The notes beneath the pieces are model-generated. The model saw only the letters and a program-made list of their open reading frames with translations. It was not told where the DNA came from and made no database searches. A DNA stretch of 64,000 nucleotides from Tetradesmus obliquus (taxonomy: Eukaryota; Chlorophyta; Chlorophyceae; Sphaeropleales; Scenedesmaceae). Positions 1 through 10,759 of the stretch are shown here, one piece after another (the first letter of the stretch is position 1; each line of letters opens with the position of its first letter). Both the position numbers and the translations under genes were made by a program. The DNA lies in the NCBI GenBank assembly GCA_030272155.1, contig CP126200.1:1984001-2048000 (forward strand). The letters run 5' to 3'.

Positions 1-901
1 GGCAGTTGCTGTGAAGTGCTGTTTTCGGAGGCACGCCTACCAAGCACACCGGAGTTGGTATCTGAAAAGTCTCAAAAAGGGTTTCGTCTGTTTAATCGCG
101 CGCACAACTCCTGACAACGTCGAATGTTGCATATCAAGCTTAAAATTGCATACGTATTTTTAAGTTGCCTGATGCGTAGCTGAAGCGGTGGACAGAAGCT
201 ACAAATGGCTAGTTACTGTGCAGCAGCCTCATCAGCTCTTGCAATCAACCATAGATGCTGCTGAGTCAGAACTTGCCTTCAAGGCACACGGCGTGTTCAC
301 TGTATCAGCATTATATGGCACACCATCACCACACTGAACAGCAACAACCCCACCAGCAACAAAAGAGCAGCACAACCTTGGACTCAGTCTGAACAGGAGG
401 TGTAACACGCACAAGCTGGACAGTGAAGCTGTTCGAACATAGCACACGTGTCTATCACCGTGACGGCGCAGGATACCTGACATATCAACCAATGCAGCGA
501 ACATCCTACAGCTTCCTGCAGGCCGTTTTATTGCTGTTATGGCTGCGTTACTGCTTTTGTCACCCTCAACACACGTATGTGCATGCATTGTATGCAGCAG
601 CGCTGATTATTCCAAGGAGATAAAGGGACACATCCACATCAAACTTGCAAATCAGCAGCACCATAGCAGTGTAGCGAATTTTAGACTCAGCTTGTGCGCA
701 GGCCAGCAGCCTTGGAGGCTTTCGACACTGGTACACCACCGCCAGACCCCGACCCTGGAAATGACAGCGCTGGCAGCGACATGAGGCCAAAGTTTATCTG
801 GATGCTCTGCTTGGCTGCGCACAGGCTGTCACTCCCTCTGCTGCCAGTCACCTCGACAGCAGCAACAGGCAGCAGGGAGGGTGACAGATGCAGCTCATCT
901 G

Positions 902-3900
902 TCAGCCCAGCTGAGTGCTGGGCAGGATCCTATGTGTATGCAGCGTCCATCCTGCTGCTGCTTCATCATTTGCACCTGCAGCAGCTGCTGCTGCTGCCGC
1001 TGAACCTGGCTCTGCCCGCAGTGCTGCTGCAGCGGCTGCTATGGAAAGTGGCGTGTTGTCTGCAGCGTTGGAAGGCCCACCCCTGAGTGGCAGCGCCAGT
1101 GGCTTGCTGCTGTGCCGCTTCTGCCACATCTGCTGCTCTATGCTCAGCACACGCAGCTCCTGCGAGGCAAGCACATTTGCAAATCACACTGCAGCATCAC
1201 TGCACCATATATATACTCTTCCTTAGTGACCGTACTGTATGCTCTACAGCATTGAAGGTGCTTAGTTTTGCATTTCCTTGGTCCTCAGAACCCACGAGCC
1301 ATACAATGTCATCCTTCTCCCGTACAGCAGCAACAGCACATGCTAAGCTCTCCAGGCATCCCTTGCAGCCATGCAAGTTTGGCCAGCATGCGCTGCCACT
1401 TAAGGATTAGTTGCGGCGAGACCCACATCCACTGGCGACACAGCAGACTATCAAACACGCTACTAGCCCACTCCAGCTGCTGGCCACTGCTGCTTGCCCA
1501 AACCACAAATCACATGCAGATCACCCCCTGGAAGCCCTGCCGCACATCATGGAGGTCACTGAGGCACATCCTGGCAGTACAACACAGATACACATAACAG
1601 TCCTCTTCACAAAACAAGCCCAGGCCCCCTGCTCCCACCTGGAAGCCCTGCCGCACATCCTGGAAGTCCCTGAGGCACGGCTGCCTGTCCATCCTGGCGC
1701 GCCACTGCTCTGCACGGCTTACAGACACCTGCACCAGGAAACAGCACAGACTCAGGCTTTACCAGCAGGCTTCACCGGCAGGCTGTGTCAGCTCAGGATG
1801 GAGCTCCTCAGGCGCTGCCCGTAGTGCCTGGTCATACTCCCGCTCCTGGAAACACCATTAGGACGATGCCAACGCACAAGCTCTCTACTTGAAGCGAGCG
1901 GATGCACAGGAGCAACAGCATGGAATGAGCATGATGATCACACAAGACACTCCTGCTGTTGAATAGAAAGTCCTCAGCGGCTTGCAAACATTGCTTTTCA
2001 ATTAATTTCAAAAGGTGCTTGCCTGCGGCTCCAGGCCCGTCAGCGCTGCGCTGCCCCACAGGTAGGCCAGGTAGGCAGCCTGCAGCGCCAGCTCACCAGC
2101 CTCCTCAGGAGACAGCAGCGCAGCCAGCAGCGGCAGCCCACAGCCCTCCTGCAGCAGTTGGCACACCAGGCGCGGCAGGACTACAACTGTCACCTTTGTT
2201 GCCAATTGCAAAGTGAACACACGGTGCAGAGGGTTGCAGTCGTTGTGCAGGGTTTTCACGTGTTCAACAGATGTCCCTCTGGTAACTGGCACTGCAAAGC
2301 CGTGATCAAGCACTGCAACCGTGGGGCTGTAGTTTCAGGTGATGCCGTCCTTGAACAGCAACGGTGCTGCTGTACACATGCAAGCCAGCACATTCAGCAG
2401 GATGCAGGTATGCAGTCACACAGCTCCAAATACATATGTAGTCACCTGCGCGGCTGGTGGCAGCTGCAGTGTGGTGCGCCGTGCAGCTGCCTGCTGCGAC
2501 AGCGCTGCCATCACTGCTGCCTCCACTCCTAGCTCCTGCAGCTGCCTGGCACCCCGCTCGATGCCCACCAGATCAGCAGCAGTGGGGTGCGGGCTGCAGC
2601 GCATAAAGCAGCAGATGCCGATGTCATGTGCAGTCATGTGCTATAAATACCACAGCAGCTTCCGGCTGGCTTGTGCAGGAGGTACCACCATGTTATGACT
2701 GGCAGAAGCAGCCACTCAGCAAGCAGTGTGAAGGGGGTGGCATTGCTGACTGGCCCACCTGGTGGGAAATGTGCCTGTCCCTGCAGCTCTTGACTGCCAG
2801 CCAGGGCAAGCCGCACTGCTGCTGCTGCTGCTGGCATGCCCATACAAAGCTTGTTCCTGCAGGATGCAGCGCAAGCACAACACCAATCACAGCAGTTCAA
2901 ATCAGCCCAAGCGCCATCCGAAAGACGCGTGTCTGCTGCACAACGCTGCAACAGATTAGCCAAGCAATTTGCAGAGGTGTGAGCACAGCCCTGCCCTGTG
3001 CGCAGCAGATACCGCAATGCCAAGTCGCACCTTGCGCTGCTGTAGCAGGGCGCAGACGTGCTGTGCTGACTGTACGATTGCGCTGGTGGGTGGTGCGAGA
3101 GCCCTCCAGTAGGCAGCTTTGCTGGCAGCAACCTCTGCATACAGCCCAAACTGGTGTGCCAGCTCCTGCACAAATTAAATATTGAATATTCTGTTTCAGC
3201 ATGCTGTGCGTCAGATGCTTTTGCTGGCGGCTGCATGTGTGCAGAGTGATGCTGTATGGACTGGCTGACAAGCGGCAGCACCTGCTCCAGCATCACCTGT
3301 CATACGTTCAGAAACAATTATTGCAATGCTGCCGATGTTGCTACCATAGCAGCAGTAGGGTTAACATGGTGCCAGAACCCACATGTAACTATCCTTCATC
3401 ATAGCACGAGTAGGGGCACCATGCTGCACCACCCCCGCGTGCAATGCTCGAGCTGCTGGATGCAGTCAAGCCTATCCACTTGCTGGCATCAGCCATGGCC
3501 ATGCCGCCTCACCCAGTAGTGTGCCAGCCATGCACACTGCAGCAGCACCGCCTGCAAGGCAGCTGACTCTGCAGGGCAGGCAATGCAACAGCAGCGGCTT
3601 TGAAGATTGAGCAGAAAAAGCAAAACTTGCAGGAAACCGGGAGCATGTGTGCTGGCACCAAGTGGCCTGTGCAACTGCTGGTGCAGGTTGGACGCTGCTG
3701 TGCTTGTCCTTTCTTAGAATTTACGTTGCACAACATCAAGGTGGCCACATAGCCGCTAGCACAGGTGCAGCACAAGCATCACATTCTTTACAGGAAAACT
3801 CTACTGCCGTGATCTGCAAAAGAAACAATGTACAGTATGCGGAGCACACCTGCCAAACACTGCGCGCGGGTGCAGGGTGCATCTGCTTCCTGCAAGGCAT

Positions 3901-5241
3901 CCCTGGGGCTGCTGAGCTCATCCTGCTGCTTTCCTGAAGATGAGCGAGACTGCAGCAGCTGCCTGCAGGACATGGAGAAATAGACTGTATCATTCAAGCA
4001 GTGTCATTCCCAGCCCAGTCCATGCACTGCCACACCCGCGGCAGATGTGCTGTGTCACTGCAGCTTGCAGAACCATAGCTCGTATGAGTGGCTGCGTGCC
4101 CTCCATTCGCGACACCGTGGCTGGACAAGCTGATCTGCAGCTGCACATACATAGCTTGCAGCGCTGTGTCACGATGCACAGCTGCAGCCTGCAAGCTCTG
4201 CCCTCGCACCTGTGCTGCTGCCCCAGCTGCCCCTCTGCCAGCTGCAGGCGTGCAGCCAGCTCTGCGTGCTGCCCTCGCAGCAGCTCCAGCTCAGCCCTCA
4301 GCAGCGCTGCCTCCTTGGTGGGGCCCGTGCGTTGCTGCAGCAGCAGGGTTTGCCGCAGCAGGGTTTGCGGCAGCAGGCTTTGTTGTTGTTGTTGTTGTGG
4401 GGCCACAACAGCTGGAGGGGTGTAAGGAGGGGAGGGCATGGCAGGCAACGAGCGCAACCCTGCTGCTGGTGTGACAGCAGCAACAGCTGCTGCTGCACTG
4501 CAACGGCTGTGTAGCCGCAGCTGGCTGGCAGCTTCCAAAGCTGCCGTTGACCAAGGCGCCGCTTGCCTTTTGCAGGCTTTTGCGTCTGCAGCCCCAGCTG
4601 TAGGATGCTGTGTTTAAGCTGCTGTGCGCGCTGTTATTGTTGTTGCTGCCGCAGTTGGCCATCAAACTGTTGCGCTCACCTGCAGGTCTGACTTGATGCT
4701 GAATGACCTGAAGTTGCTTGACAGCTCCCCGCTGAGAGCTCTGCTGCTGCTGTTGGCGCCGTCATGCTCAAGCGCCGCCTGCAGGCATCACGGAAACACG
4801 CTTACCATATGCACTGAATGAACAGCGCGCATGTTTTGCGTGTGCATTACTGCAACGCATACTGTGCTGTTCCTGATGACATGATGAGGTGGGCCCTCAG
4901 TTGCTTTGTATCCAACCATGGTGGGGCCTTTGAGCGCAGTTTTCGGCATCTGCTGGGGGTGGCATACCTTGCAGGAATCGCCTGGCTTGCGGCCGGTTGC
5001 TGCCTGCATGGTTTCCTTGAGCAGGCCTATGGCAGCATAAGACGGCCCTGCAAGCATAAGGTGGCACACTATGTAGGATGCTGTCAAAGGTATCTGACAG
5101 GTATCCTGACATGAGTACCACAGAACAGGAAGGCAACACACTCGCTGCCACAGCCGCAGCGCGATGATCACCTGACTTGCTCGCTTTGCTGCGCCCAGCG
5201 CTTCTGCCACCGCCAGATTCAGGCTCGGAGGCATCACTCAT
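902..5241 (-). CDS. Unrecognised multi-exon gene, ARM-like and coiled-coil segments
   Basis: I do not recognise this protein. The proposed start is the ATG at 5241 (MSDASEPESGGG), followed by a Ser/Lys-rich first exon. Other exon-like blocks with fitting splice sites are: 4791-4682, a Ser-rich exon ending SIKSDLQ before GTGAGC; about 4600-4140, with Q-rich and Leu/Glu heptad-like sequence (LLRAELELLRGQHAELAARL) suggesting a coiled coil; 3165-2960 (AEVAASKAAYWRALAP); 2637-2450 (RQLQELGVEAAVMAALSQQ); 2180-2015 (LLQEGCGLPLLAALLSPEEA), which resembles an armadillo helix pair; about 1847-1763 (EREYDQALRAAPEELHPEL); about 1735-1640; and a last Ala-rich exon ending near 902. The exon set is incomplete and phases were not all verified. 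It could be two genes. The minus strand is clearly favoured because the long frames and splice sites agree there. Confidence 0.4.
1525..1700 (-). repeat. Tandem duplicate of an exon edge in the 0.9-5.2 kb gene
   Basis: Two copies about 110 bases apart (about 1529-1575 and 1639-1690) read on the minus strand as CLSDLHDVRQGFQG and CLRDFQDVRQGFQV. The copies are diverged, so this is an old duplication rather than an assembly echo. It is one case of the exon-edge duplication seen throughout the window. Confidence 0.65.
3366..3422. repeat. Short element with ATGGTGCC / GGCACCAT inverted ends
   Basis: A 57-base block begins ATGGTGCC and ends GGCACCAT, a perfect 8-base terminal inverted repeat. Its left 35 bases recur with few changes at 24241-24280. 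Shorter blocks with the same termini occur in the first intron of both leucine-rich repeat paralogs (24964-24993, 31412-31439). It may be a miniature hairpin-type element or a conserved regulatory hairpin. Confidence 0.4.
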
Positions 5242-5783
5242 GCTTTCTCCTGCTGTAGATGCAGAAGGGCTGTATCCCAATCTCTGCAAACTTGAATTAG
5301 GCGCAGGACAGCAGCCCCAGCCAGCAAGTTGACTTCAAGTTTCAGAGCCCAGCCAGCCTGTGCTGCCTATATTGTTGCACAGGTTACTGATTGCATGGTT
5401 GAAGTGGCCTGTAACTATCTGGTTTGGGAAGCGATGCTGAGAAAAGTGCGGAACTCCTTGCCCTAGTGGTGAGTTGACATGGCATGCCGAACCCCGCAGA
5501 ACTGGTACCTTGGCAATTTATAGCGCATCAAATTCACAAGAACGCTGCCTTCAACCACCACCGCCACGGTAACACCTGCCGGGTGAAAGAGTAACTGTGT
5601 GGTGTGCTGAGCATACTGAGGAATCTTACCTTCTACCCTGCAGGTCGGCCCGACATACCTCCTTATCACATCGATTTTGCAACGTTGGGCGCAGGATTCC
5701 TGTCAGCAGCTTGGTCGCAACGGCCATCAGCACTGCACGTGCTCGATCCCGTTCCAACCAACGCTCATTGTCGTCTCTCCACG
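5242..5783. promoter_or_regulatory. Divergent intergenic region (candidate shared promoter)
   Basis: About 540 bases separate the proposed minus-strand start at 5241 from the gamma-glutamyl hydrolase start at 5784. Both genes read outward, so both promoters should lie here. I see no clear TATA box. Confidence 0.4.
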
Positions 5784-8700
5784 ATGGAAAAAGCGCTTCT
5801 AAGCTTGCTGGTAGCGTGCATGCTGCTGGCAGGCGTTGTGGCCAGGCCAACCCCACCTAGCAGCGAAGAGGAGAAGCAAGTGCAAAGCGTGGTGGCCAAG
5901 GCGAAGCAGGCTGGCTACAAGAACACAGAGCCATTGATTGGTATTCTTACGCAGCCATGCAGCGACTGCCCGGGCAGGTACGTACGCGGATACAGGCTGC
6001 CAGGCTGTAACCACGTGAAAAGTAGCTGCTCAGGGTACCCGGCGAGCTGACGGCGTTCCATGGCACGTATCGCAGGTCCTACATCGGTGCTAGCTATGTG
6101 AAGTGGGTGGAGTCTGCTGGAGGTCGTGTGGTGCCCATCAGGTGAGCAGCCAGCTGCAGCAGAAGGGTAGTTGCAAGCTGCTTGGCAGTACACAAGAAGC
6201 GCTGACTGCTGAATGCCGTTGCAGGTTCTACGCATCAGACAAGGAGCTGTACAGGCTGTTCAAGTCTGTGAATGGTCTGGTGTTGCCGGTGAGTCAGCAT
6301 TCAGGATGGCCGTGAGCAGCAACAGCAGCAGCACACGCAGTCGTGCACAACCTTGCTGCACCAGATCAGCTGCATGTTGCAGTCATACGTCTCCTGCAGG
6401 AGCGGTGCATGTTATGCTATCGTGCTATAGCTGTCCTCAGGGTAGCTGATCAACATGATACCTTGGAGGCACTACAGAGATTACTCTGTTCACCAGATCA
6501 AACAGCGGGTTTCACACAAACATCTGCTGCACCTGCCACAATGCCTGTTGCCCTGCGCTGCTGCTGTCCCATGAACGCTTGCACCCTGCAGGGCGGCCTC
6601 ACCTGGTTGTGGCTGGATGCCCCCTACGTCATCACAGCGCGCAAGCTGTTCAATTGGGCCATCCAGGAGAATGACAAGGGCAACCCTTTCCCTGTGAGTG
6701 CCAGGCAGCAGCAGCAGCAGCACAGCCGCACTAGATAGTATGCGCAACAGCCCACAGGCCCTCTCATTGGTTGCTGCTTGGCTGCCAGCGTCACCAAGTG
6801 CCTGCTGCACACCAGGGTTAATAAACACGTAAACAATTGCTTCCTTCCTAAACCTATCGCGCCCCTCTCTTATTTTCTTTGCTACACACATACAGATCCA
6901 CGGCACCTGCCTGGGCTTCCAGCTGCTGCACATCCTGGCCTCTGATCTGCCTCTGACCAAGTCCATTGTATCCCTCCGCCTCTCTCTGCTCAAAACATTG
7001 CCATGCACAGATCCACGGCACCTGCCTGGGCTTTCAGCTGCTGCACATCCTGGCCTCCAACGTGTCCCGCAATGACCTGCTGGTCGAAACAGACAGCGTG
7101 AGCCACCCCAGCACGCTCATCTGGCCGGCTGACGGCGCGGAGCAGCGCAGCCGCATGTTTGGCAACCTGCCGGTGAGAAGCAGCAGCTCGTGCCATGGAT
7201 CTGGTGTCTGGGTGCATGTAAAGATGGACAGTCTAGCATGAAAAATGCAAAGCTGTGCACCTTCAAGCATAGCTGGACCAGGAGTTTGGCATGTGTAGAG
7301 CTGGGCAAGAGTGCTTGCGTTGCTTGCAAAGATTGTAGCGCAGCCGCATGTTTGGCAGCTTTGGCAGTGAACGGCGGCCTGCAACCAGCCGCGTGTTTGG
7401 CAACCTGCCGGTGAGTTGGACGCTCAACACAACAGAAGCTGCAGCAAGGTGCTGTGGATATGTTTGGAGAGTCTGGCGCCAAATTGCAAGCCATGCTTGC
7501 AGATCCCTCTCACCTGTCGCAGGCCAACCTGCACGCCAAGCTCGCACAACCCATCTGGGCCACTTTTACACTCTGCCTTGAGTTTCATGAGTTTCTCTGG
7601 TACTGAAACCTGCTTTGTTTGTGCCCTGTTTCTGTGATGCAGGCTGACCTGCACGCCAAGCTTGCGGATCCCACCCAGAACATCGTACTGCCTTGTCCTC
7701 TGTTCAGGTCATAACCATTGCTAAATCCTGCCAGCAACAGCACTGAATCCCTGAATCTGCTCCATTTCCCTGCCACAGGCTGACCTGCACGCCAAGCTTG
7801 CAGACCCTACCCAGAATATCGCGCTGCAGAACCACGAGTACGGCATGCCTCCTGCCTTCTACCAGCGCTGGCCTGTGCTGGGCCAATGGTACAGCATCCT
7901 GTCCACCAGCAAGGACAGGAACGGCCTGGAGTACATCAGCACAATGGAGGGCAAGAAGTACCCCTTCACAGGTGAGAGGTCGGGTTTGTTGATGTCAGGG
8001 TAAGCAAGGCTGCTGTTACAGACTTGACCAGGTGCAACTGCTTGCAGCCAGCAAAGTTCACAAGAAGGGCTACAAGCAGGCTCATTGGCAAGCGTGCATG
8101 CACCATGAGTGCGTTCGCACACTCTCTTCGTCGCATGGCGTGTTGTGCCTGTCACAATCAGCAGTTGGTGCCTGCAATGCACCGTATGTTCTTTTTGCAC
8201 CTCTATGCAGCTAGTACCTGTCGTACTCAGGCTTATGCCGAGAGTCCTCCCACGCACTTGTTCCTGACTTCACTCAAGTTGTTATGTTTCATGTTGTGCG
8301 GCGCACAGGTGTGCAGTGGCACCCCGAGAAGCCCACCAGTGAGTTTGTCATCCTGGTGCTGTTTGCTGAATTGAACGCTTTGATCCATGTGCTGTTTCTA
8401 TTTATGCCCCGCAGGCGTGCAGTGGCACCCCGAGAAGCCCACCAGTGAGTTTGGCATGCCAGAGATCCCCCACACGCTGGACGGCGTGCGCGTGGGGCAG
8501 CATGTGGCCAACTACTTCATTGACACAGCACGCTACAGCAGCCACAGGCCTGAGAGTAACGAGGAGGAGCTGGCCATGCTCATCTACAGCACGCCTCCGG
8601 TGTTCAGTGCACGCTTCGAGGTGAGCGCTTGACAGGCTGGCTGTTATATGCGAGTTTGCTGGCATGTTTGAAGCAAGCACAATGCTGAGGAGGATGGTTA

Positions 8701-10137
8701 CAAACGTGCAGACCTCTGCTCTTGGGTTCTTTGAGTGGATTATAGCAGTCTGTTTGAAGGTTCGGACATGTGCTTGGTACCTAGCAGAGCGACAGCAGCC
8801 ACAGGCCAGAGAGTAATGAGGAGGAGCTGGTCATGCTCATCTACAGCACACCGCCTGTCTTCAGCGAGCGCTTCGAGGTGAGAGCAGGGCTATAATAATT
8901 GGCTGCTACTTGCGGCTTTCCTGGCGGGATTTAAGCAAGCATGGTGCAGAGGACATTCACTATCAGCTTGCAGTCCTCCACACTTGGGTTGACAGGGAAT
9001 GCCTACAACACGGGTGCTTGACACATAGCTGTGAACCAGCCAGCAGGCGGCACCGTCTGGCGGGCGTGAGGTGCAGCCGTGTGTGTCATGATCTGTGTGC
9101 TGCCAGCTGCCAGCCCGCAGCAGTGCGCTGCTGCTGCTCATACCCTGCAGACTCACACATGTGCTTGCTGCTGCTGCTGCTGCTGCTTTCAGACCATGGC
9201 CGAGGACAACTATGATGGACCCTACATGACCTACTACTTTGACAAGGTGCGTGCAGCATGTCGTGGCGTGCATGGCTTGTTGCTGCATGCTTACTAGCTT
9301 GTTGCTGTAAGAAACGGCTGCCACATGGCTTGCAGTGGCTGGCAGTGTGTTCGGTCAGCGATAGGTGTCGAGTATGCAGTCAATGTGCTGACGTCTTGTA
9401 TGCCGTGCTGCTGCCCCTGCAGAAGACTCACCCTCCCAGTGGCCCCGATGCTGCTGCTGGACAAACCATCATAGGTATCAAGTATGCAATCAATGTGCTG
9501 ACGTCTTGTATGCCGCGCTGCTGCCCCTGCAGAAGACTCACCCTCCCAGTGGCCCCGATGCTGCTGCTGGACAAACCATCATAGGTATCAAGTATGCAAT
9601 CAATGTGCCGACGTCTTGTATGCCGTGCTGCTGCCCCTGCAGAAGACTCACCCTCCCAGTGGCCCTGATGCTGCTGCTGGACAAACCATCATAGGTATCA
9701 AGTATGCAATCAATGTGCTGACGTCTTGTATGCCGTGCTGCTGCCCCTGCAGAAGACTCACCCTCCCAGTGGCCCTGATGCTGCTGCTGGACAAACCATC
9801 ATAGGTATCAAGTATGCAATGAATGTGCTGACGTCTTGTATGCCGTGCTGCTGCCCCTGCAGAAGACTCACCCTCCCAGTGGCCCCGATGCTGCTGCTGG
9901 ACAAACCATCATAGGTATCAAGTATGCAATCAATGTGCTGACGTCTTGTATGCCGTGCTGCTGCCCCTGCAGAAGACTCATCCTCCCAGTGGCCCCGATG
10001 ATGATGAGCACGAGGGTGGCGGTGACCCTGACAGGCTCAGCAGCAGCAGCAGCAGCAGCGCAGCAGCACACAGGCTGCAGCGCTCGGACCTCCCCAGCAG
10101 CAGCAAGCGCCGCAGCCAACAGGTGGTGGAGGCATAA
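5784..10137 (+). CDS. Gamma-glutamyl hydrolase (folate polyglutamate hydrolase, peptidase C26)
   Basis: This enzyme removes gamma-linked glutamates from folyl-polyglutamates, usually in the vacuole or outside the cell. The N-terminus (MEKALLSLLVACMLLAGVVA) looks like a signal peptide. Exons chosen by frame and GT..AG: 5784-5977, 6076-6141, 6225-6288, 6592-6693, 7011-7172, 7779-7971, 8415-8620, 9193-9246, 9973-10137. They join in frame to about 401 codons, somewhat longer than the 300-350 usual for the family because of a Ser/Asp-rich tail. Early motif PLIGILTQPC is typical. GTCLGFQ (7011 exon) holds the nucleophile Cys and VQWHPEK (8415 exon) holds the catalytic His and Glu. A TGTAA signal lies at 10368-10372. 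Oddity: most introns contain extra partial copies of the exon that follows or precedes them (listed separately), so several isoforms are possible. Family assignment is firm; the isoform set is not. Confidence 0.93.
6896..7060 (+). repeat. Duplicate 3' splice site plus start of the catalytic-Cys exon
   Basis: The first 50 or so bases of the exon at 7011, including its CAG acceptor, also occur at 6896-6945 with one difference. The upstream copy encodes the same IHGTCLGFQLLHILA segment, then loses similarity. Use of the upstream acceptor would carry a second nucleophile motif. Confidence 0.85.
7143..7411 (+). repeat. Three copies of a 5' splice site with the exon end before it
   Basis: The end of the 7011-7172 exon (SRMFGNLP then GTGAG) recurs at about 7336-7364 and 7388-7410. 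The last copy is again followed by GTGAGT. These are alternative donors. The middle copy has lost the donor. Confidence 0.75.
7519..7830 (+). repeat. Three copies of the ADLHAKL exon start with acceptor
   Basis: The acceptor and first codons of the exon at 7779 (ADLHAKLADPTQNI) are also present at about 7523 (ANLHAKLAQP) and 7642 (ADLHAKLADPTQNI). Each copy follows a CAG acceptor. Only the third continues into the complete exon. Confidence 0.85.
8309..8338 (+). other. Candidate 30-nt cassette exon repeating the catalytic HPE motif
   Basis: This block lies between a CACAG acceptor and a perfect GTGAGT donor. It is exactly 30 bases and enters and leaves in the same phase. It encodes VQWHPEKPT, the same segment that begins the constitutive exon at 8415. 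Inclusion would put two catalytic His motifs in tandem without changing frame. Confidence 0.6.
8788..8877 (+). other. Candidate 90-nt duplicated exon, frame-preserving
   Basis: This is a copy of the 3' third of the 8415-8620 exon. It has its own acceptor (CTAGCAG) and donor (GTGAGA), is fully open, and is 90 bases in phase 0. It encodes a SSHRPESNEEELVMLIYST-type segment with a few substitutions relative to the parent. Inclusion would duplicate 30 residues. Confidence 0.65.
9361..9998 (+). repeat. 110-bp tandem array, six units, each with a 3' splice site
   Basis: Six units of exactly 110 bases differ at only a few sites. Each has a TGCTGCTGCCCCTGCAG acceptor (AG ending at 9422, 9532, 9642, 9752, 9862, 9972) followed by codons for KTHPPSGPDAAAGQ. 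The sixth unit runs into the true last exon of gamma-glutamyl hydrolase. Units 1-5 could act as decoy acceptors or as 52-base cassette exons ending at ATAG/GTAT. Confidence 0.95.
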
Positions 10138-10759
10138 AACATGAACATATACATATTCATTGCTGTGACAAGCACGCGTGGTTCAGGCGTGTGAGCATCA
10201 GACTGCAAGTGTGCAAAGTAGCGGGAGAGCCTGTTCACATTTGTTATCTGATCCAGAATTCAGCTGTGCTGTGTGCAGCTGTGCTGGTAATTCGTGTTGC
10301 GCATCATGCACCATCATGGTGCATTGGAAGAGCGCCCGTGGGCAGCGGCCTCAGCGGGTGGCAACTGTGTAAGGGTTGCAGCTGAAGGGTGCTGTTTGCG
10401 CAGCTGCCGTGGCTGTGGTGTTGAGAAGTACGGGCCACAGGTGTCGGTTACGCAGCACTGCAATGGTGGGCTGACTTTGTTGCCATTCTATGACGACCAT
10501 GTCATTTGAGTGTATAAGAACGAATTTACACATCCTCCGAGTCCTCACGGACCGCCGTGGATGCGAAACTGCGAAACTGAGTGTGCTGTGGCACCTTGTT
10601 ATGCATGTTGTACGCACAGCTGAGCCGCAACATGATCAAATCACGAGATGAAGGATGTGATGTTCATCTGTCGAATCCTTTCAACTAGGGATGCCATCCA
10701 TTGACGGTCAAGCCAAGGCAAGCTCTGGTCTGATCATGACAGCCGCTAAGTCATCAGGT

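Noticed and set aside
9361-9998. CRISPR-like regular array
   Set aside because: The units are direct 110-bp repeats without distinct spacers, inside a eukaryotic gene, and each contains an exon start.
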